Part shown: positions 57,799 to 64,000 of the stretch, piece after piece | Layout of the letters: the number at the start of each line of letters is the position of its first letter | Numbering within the stretch: position 1 is the stretch's first letter | From: Setoptus koraiensis | Lineage: Eukaryota; Arthropoda | Assembly: GCA_048013815.1 (NCBI GenBank) | Contig: CM106585.1 | Location: forward strand, 10,788,001-10,852,000 | Direction: 5' to 3' | DNA: 64,000 nucleotides | Program-made: the position numbers and the translations under genes | Notes under the pieces: generated by a model | Seen by the model: the letters and a program-made list of their open reading frames with translations, nothing else | Databases searched by the model: none | What the model was told of the DNA's origin: nothing

Positions 57799-60700
57799 GA
57801 AAAAGAAGAATGATAAAGATAATAACATTAGAAACCAGAAGTCAAGATTGTAGCAAATGAGTCTATAGAAAATGTAAACAGAGGTCTTCCTAAGTTTCAG
57901 CCTCAAAACAATTGATAGACTTGTTGCTCAAATAATTTAACATGATCATTGACTTGTTAGAGGATAATCGTGGATTGTTGAAGTCTCGTGTTTTATCAAC
58001 GAAACTGTTTTTGCTGATTTTATCCGGGCCAACAAATAGTGAGCCACCTGCAAACCAAAATGAATCATTCATCTGTCATAGCCGCTCAGATGGAAGATGT
58101 CGCTGTTGTGAACGATCATAATCACAATAAGTCGACTGTCGTATATCAACATTAACATCTCAATTCAGATCTATCTCTCACAATATCAAAGTCAATCTCT
58201 ATCTATACTGAGAGTGCTTATTTGTTAATATTTTCACAATAGATTGATGCTGCTTCATTTGGGAATATACTATTACTATTAGAATTTTAAACATCCAACA
58301 ATAAATATGTTGATGTAAGATTTTCATCCTATCGTTAAATTGTTCCGCTATAGTTAATCACTTGTAGAATTTACATTGACTTACATGTACTATTCTCATT
58401 TATAGTGATATCATAGGTGATGTTGGTTTTTCATGATACCCTCAACAACTACAATTTAGATAGATTCACGAAGCGATTTTGGTATTATTGTTTTGACAAT
58501 ATTGAAACTTACGTTCTAACGTTGTTTTGAGGATAAACTGTAGTGTGTGTCGGTTTTCGTCGCAATTGGTTACTAATAGCAACTATGACTATGTATTTAT
58601 CATAAATTTCAGTCCAACGTTAGGCGGATATTTATATTTGTGGTCGGCAAGCTTGAGGGCACTTATCTCCAAATTCACTGGCAGATTTCAGCTGTGGTTG
58701 TTTGTTGGAAGGTATCAATGATGCTTATGGTGTGTGTGTGTTCTAAAAATAAATTATAATAATATTTCGAACTGAAAGTGGTTAGTATCTTGCGTTGATA
58801 TCTTCTACTAACTGTTCGACTTGTGCTTCAACATACAAAACTGCACAATTGATTATCTTTGCTCTGTCTATATCAAAGAATATCGTGTTGAATATCGTTT
58901 TCGTTGAATAGACGTGGCGGGTCTAATGAGGCCCCTTGATTGTCAATCGAGTGTGTAAGTGACGATAAAGGTCAATCGTTCTGCTCTTCTAAGGCATTAC
59001 TAGCATAACATTAGCATTAGCTAGAGAGTGTCTACATGTTTCCTGGTAGGTTGCTTGACTGAGAGTTTATTGAGCTTTGTGTCCTTGGGGTTGTTGTTGA
59101 TGGTTGGTGAATGGTTTTTTGGTGATGTAAGGCAAGCAAGTATGGATGTACATGGTGGTACATCGGTGTCTTTGTGTTTCGTTGTTTGCATCTTGATTTT
59201 TATTACAGGATGGACATGGTTTCATATCTAGTGTTTGTTTTCTTTTTCTGTCTAATATTAGGCCGTGTTTGTTGCTAGGTTACTAAGGTGGATTCTTATT
59301 TCATGATGACGATTATATGAGAATAGGTGAGACGGTATGATCTGTATTAAGGCCTTCAGAGTGTGTACTGATAATAGTAATAATTACGTGGTTTTAGTTG
59401 GGGTCGATCAGAGGCATCCTGTTGAACAAAATTAAGTAATAATGTTCCGTGTAATATTAATTGTGACTACACCAATAATGTGGTGATAATAATAATATTG
59501 GAATGTTTATAATAATAGATGGATTGGTAATAATTGACCGATTGTATTAATTGACTGATTATAATACTTGCGTCGAGGTCAGGCATCGTGTTCCACAATT
59601 GATATCATCTTAGCAATAGTGAAATAATAATAATAATATTGATAATATTGATAATATTTAATAATAGCAGTAACAAAGAATTGGAGAGATCTTGATGTTA
59701 TAGATAATTGATTGGTTGTATAATTTGTGATGGGTATGTATTTTTCTAAATAGTTCTAAATGGGTTTCGATTGTTCTATGAGGAATAATAATAATAATAA
59801 ACGAAAACAGTTGATGCTAGCCGAGACTGGCTTCGTTGTTATTATTATCTCTCTCTCTCTTTCGCTCTGACTGTCTGTTTCTCTGTGTGTTGTCGTCGTA
59901 GCTGGGTTGGTCCACCGACAACGGCACACAACGATTGAGTTCAGTTTCTGTTTCTGTTGTTGCTGGCGCCGCTCACTGGCGTTGCTACTCTAGTTTAAAG
60001 TCTTGGTGGTTGTTGTAAGACGCAAGGTGGTGGTAGCTGAAATCAATGTGAGGGTGATACTCAACAACAGCAACAACAGCAACAACGGCAACAACAACAG
60101 CAACGGCAACTACCAAGATCGTAGCTAACTAGATTGTTGCTGATTGCTCGCTTCGTTGCCCGTCTACCTGCAGTCTAACTGCCTATCTACCTGCCTGTTG
60201 AAAATTATAGCGGCCGCCTCGCTGCGTTCTCTCCAAATACTATGCCACTGTTACTGCCAATACAACAACTAGCAAGCTAGCATATAAGAATTATTCCATA
60301 CATACAGGCCATACCAATGTAATGCTTGTAATACTAATAATAAATGACAACAGCAACAATAAGACTGCTAGCCCGACACAACAATTGTTGTGTGTGTGTG
60401 TGTGTGCTGATGAAATCACTCAATCTATACGACTGCTATCTATCATCATGATCTCTGTAAACCAATTCTCTGTATCTCTCTCAATTGTGTTCCCTCTCTC
60501 CGTTTCGATCGATAGTCGTAGTGTAGCCGTCGCTGTTCCTGCAGTTGCAGCAACTGCCGCTGCTCTTGCTAATGCATATTTCCATTAGGATCTCAACAAC
60601 AGCAGCAACAACGGCAGCGACAACAGCAACGGCAGCGACGACAACGCCAACGACGACAACAGCAACGACAACAACAACAACAACAGCGACAACAACATGG

Positions 60701-61067
60701 CCAGCATGAACGGATCAGTGTAACGTAGCAATTCTCTATACACGCCAGCCAGTGTCGTAAGAGTGGTGGTGGCAGTCGATCATTCAGTAGTGAACAGGTA
60801 GCAACCATGGAATGAGGACAGTGAAAAAACACACTCTCTCGTTCTCTCGTTCACTTGTTCGCAGTCGATGTGTTATTGTCGCCGAGCACACGGCACTTCT
60901 TGGGGATACACCTGTCAGTGAGTCACTGGTGGCACGGTGTCCACTGGCTGGCCATTGTTGCTAATCACTTTTGGAGCTTTTGCTCAAATTGCTTTCTGGG
61001 CACCCTGGATTTATGTTGCATATAGTTCGTGGGACAGCGCCAGCCACAACATTTGTGGCGACAACAC

Positions 61068-61122
61068 CAGCAGCAACATCAACAACAAACAACAACGACA
61101 ACAGCAGCAGCAGCAACAACAA

Positions 61123-61157
<35 letters not shown>

Positions 61158-61167
61158 ACAGCAGCGT
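61068..61167 (+). repeat. CAA/CAG trinucleotide array
   Basis: About 33 triplets of CAA/CAG/GAC type. No exon boundaries around it support a coding role. Confidence 0.8.
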
Positions 61168-62790
61168 GTGTGCAGCTGAGTATACACAACAATGCTCGGT
61201 GGTGTGGTATGAATAGTTAGTACAGTGTTGCTGCAATAGTGTGCAGTATGTTGGAAACATTGACCGAATTGAAACATTCGAACATTGGGCTGCAGAATTC
61301 CAAGTTCGAGCGCACACACCGAATGATTCTGTGGTATGGAACATTCGCCGAGTCACCTTTGCATTAATGCAGGTGAGTCACTGGGTAAGGTGGTTGCTGC
61401 AGCATTGGCGCTAGATTCGAATTGGCCGGGCGCTGCGTCGGACGCAACGAGCTGCAGCAAGAACGTCGAGTGCTTGTTGCGAGAATGGCAATTAGAGTAT
61501 AATTATTGGCCATTTTCAAACTAGACGACGACGACGACGACAGGTGTTGTTTGCAAGCGGCGTGACGTGAATGGCGCGCGATAATTTGCCGCCAGTCGAG
61601 TCGGGCGAGCCGATGTCGGCATGAGCTGATGTCGGCTCGCAAGAGTTTATATCGGCGGGCACAGGTGAGTGCCACATCAAGCGCGCGCGCCTATTGTGTA
61701 ATTGGCATTGGCGACGGCGATGTCGTCGTTGTTGTCGTGGTTGTTGTCGTGGTTGTTGTCGGTGTCGCTGTTGACGTCGGTGGTGAATATCGCATGGAAT
61801 CGCTCATGTTATCGCTCGCATTATTATTGTGTTGTAAATGATGATTGTACATGTATGATATGATACGATATGTGTGCATCACGGGGTACAGGTAGGGGGA
61901 GTGTTGTCGTAAAAGGACACACACACACACACGCTGGTTGCCTAACAACGGGCCAACAACAACGGGCCAACGACAACAACAGCGGCCAGCGACAACACTG
62001 GCCGAGCGGCTGGCATGAGAAAGTGACAAGAAGAACAGGCACAAATCCATATATGATCCACATCCATGCGCTTGTGTTGTTGTTGTTTGCCTATGTTTAT
62101 ACATGCGACAACGCCCACGCTCGGCCAATCGGCAAGCGCGAGCTCGCACCATCGATAATGAGGCTCGGCAACAATCGTTGTGTTTGTGTCACTAGGCCAG
62201 TGGGTGATGGTTGGCCTTGTCCACTCACGGCATATGGCGCAACATGGGAAGGAGAGGTATCAAAGTCTCACGAATTGTGCACATATCCAAATGTTTTATT
62301 GCACGGCTCGCTTGATGACAGTTGAAAGTTCACACACGGATTCTCTCACCGCGCACCGTATATTGTTGTGCCGTGTATAACAAGTGGCAAACAACAACAA
62401 CAACAACAACATCAGCAGCATCAGTGTCGTCAGTGTGTGGCCCACTATTGAATCAACGGTGTTGATACAAGCGCTGCTATACTTACACATACCAACCAAT
62501 ACAATTGTGCTACAATCAGTGATCTCGGCTGCACAATGCTCTCACCGGCCCGCCGTGAATATGTCCGACCGTGCACGGCTGGACATGCCCATTGGCAATT
62601 AGCGCCAGCTACATTGTCGAATGCGAACCAGTTTCTCGTCGTCTATGGCGAGCCTATCATTTGGTGGCGAGCCCGTTGTGAGCCCGTCAGGCTGGCAAGC
62701 CGGCCAGCCCGGCAAAGGTCGCCAACATCAAGCCAACATCAAGCCAACAAATTGCACAGCGACTCACAAAGCTGGCGAGCGGTCCCATTG

Positions 62791-63245
62791 GTCGGTCGAC
62801 TGTCGGTGACAGTCGACCGACAACTGTGATTGGGGACAGCTCGCTCGCCGTGAGCGAAAGTGTCCATCATCATCATCACGATACTATTTTTAATTGCGCG
62901 CCAATTATCCCGTTGCCCAACAGCCGCTCGCATATCTCATATATGAGATATGATTTGAGTCATATCTCCCCGTCAGAGAGTCTCTGTCAGACTGTGACTG
63001 TCACAGTCTGACAAGAATCTTGTCACAAGATATCGTTTGCCTGCTACACACTGCAGAATGTCAGTCTGGCTGGTTCCGTTTTGGCCGACACTCTCGCGAG
63101 TCGCGACGCCCGCAAGTTGTGGGGCTCACAAAGCTTGTGAGTCAAAATGCGAGCGAAGCAAACAAACGAAAACAGGAACAATTGACAATTGGCGATATTG
63201 TTGTTATTATTGTGTTATTATGTAAACACACCAGTGTGTTTACAT
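62791..63245. repeat. cluster of at least six near-perfect palindromes
   Basis: 62791-62821 (14-bp arms, 3-bp loop), 62931-62952 (22-bp perfect palindrome), 62986-63012 (13-bp arms, 1-bp centre), 63017-63031 (7-bp arms, 1-bp centre), 63125-63141 (7-bp arms, 3-bp loop) and 63220-63245 (12-bp arms, 2-bp centre). Sequences differ from one another, so they are not copies of one element. Confidence 0.9.
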
Positions 63246-64000
63246 TTGGTGCTGTATGCGCACACAACAGTGGCTGTCACCGCTTCAGGATATCCACTTC
63301 AGGACAGCGGATCCAGGTGAGCGCTGAAAGCGTTGACTGCGACGACAGAACAAGCAGAAAAAAAAATATGATACCTTCTAACTGTTGTCGTTTGCAACCT
63401 GTTTGCATACTGGCCAAATGATGAGACTTGCCGAATACAACTGCGACGGCTGCGGCGCAACATAACGGAAGGAGGCAAAAAGAAACAATTCGCCCGTAAC
63501 ATGCCCGACATTGGACAGGTCTCGGCAAGGCTCGGCAAATCTCGGCAAGGCTTGTGTGTGTGTTTGCGAATTCCAACAGTGTGTGAATCTTCTCTGACGA
63601 CGTTATTCTGGTACCTTTATACCTGTATACCAAGTGTGTGTTATGTAACAAGTGTGCAAACGCAAGTGCTCGCTCGCTCAGTGCGCTCAATTACAATCGT
63701 AAAAAACCTATCTATCTGTATCTGTCAAATTCATAATATGCGATCAACAATTGTGTAATAGCACGCAAACAAAATATTGATGGAAACGCGAGCACTTTGA
63801 CGTCAAGCTGCTGCTGCCGCTGTCAAACTGCTACAAGCACACACACACACACATTACGCAATATCACCTTGCCATTTGCCATTGATCGCTGCTATGCCGT
63901 GGTTGTTATTAGTTATACCATCGTTGCTGTCTGACTGAAAATTAGTCTGACATCCGACATCAAGCTGGGCGAGTTCAATCATCGAGTCCATGCAATGGCA

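Larger units (their letters stand above)
56982..64000. other. 7 kb without a supported gene
   Basis: AT-rich to about 59.8 kb, then mixed with CAA/CAG arrays and GC-rich stretches. Contents: a TA tract at 57086-57124, one decayed-looking coding fragment (57586-57798), AAT-rich low complexity at 59.4-59.8 kb, CAA/CAG-type arrays at 60.05-60.12, 60.59-60.70 and 61.07-61.17 kb, and a palindrome cluster at 62.79-63.25 kb. Open frames here are short and mostly repeat shadows. Confidence 0.6.

Noticed and set aside
57890..58072. 60-codon - strand frame with ATG (MNDSFWFAGG...)
   Set aside because: Isolated, with no matching donor or acceptor to the gene at 54543-56981 that I could find, and no family resemblance.
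52125..58721. Apparent similarity between 52190-52230 and 58650-58690 (both contain AAATTCACTGG)
   Set aside because: The shared stretch is short and flanks do not align, so no repeat family can be supported.
59028..59231. 67-codon hydrophobic frame
   Set aside because: It begins at GTG, not ATG, in T-rich DNA that gives Leu/Phe/Val by composition, and there is no splice evidence.

Overview
The window comes from a metazoan nuclear genome. It holds spliced genes with GT-AG introns and animal-type families: a haem-binding soluble guanylate cyclase, a UTX/KDM6-type protein, RMND5, SENP and ORC3. Glutamine, histidine and asparagine runs are extreme, and the two introns seen in the housekeeping cluster are only about 100 bp. 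An arthropod is likely. A mite or other chelicerate is my guess from general character, not a demonstrated assignment.

Layout: (1) 1-1.43 kb is the 3' end of a His/Gln-rich protein gene on the + strand, followed by a small candidate ORF at 1751-1927. (2) 2.07-39.46 kb on the - strand is dominated by one very large gene for a beta-type soluble guanylate cyclase. I rebuilt it from dispersed exons: an N-terminal exon at 39379-39455, then a 20.8 kb intron, a giant exon at 15297-18612 and catalytic/tail exons at 13815-13969 and 12542-13107. A Gln-rich exon at 2066-3375 is phase-compatible and may be its C-terminus. Its introns are GC-rich and packed with minisatellites, CAG/CAA-type arrays and unusually good palindromes. 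(3) 40.6-57 kb is an AT-richer, compact cluster: mitochondrial elongation factor G (+), ORC3 (-), PEX10 (-), a SENP/Ulp1 SUMO protease (+), a KDM6/UTX-like protein (-), the E3 ligase subunit RMND5 (+), a possible small gene (-), and a Q/N/S-rich coiled-coil protein (-). Most neighbours are convergent (gaps of 8-210 bp) or divergent (gaps of 0.4-1.2 kb). (4) 57-64 kb has no gene I can support. It holds one decayed-looking coding fragment, CAG/CAA arrays and a striking chain of palindromes at 62.79-63.25 kb.

The cluster genes serve unrelated cellular roles: mitochondrial translation, replication licensing, peroxisome import, SUMO processing, chromatin and ubiquitin ligase function. They share compact structure rather than a pathway. 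The two most notable biological points are losses of canonical catalytic residues. The KDM6-like protein has Tyr where the second iron-binding His should be, plus other cofactor-site changes. The guanylate cyclase keeps its metal and haem residues but has Ser and Thr at the guanine-recognition Cys and transition-state Asn positions.
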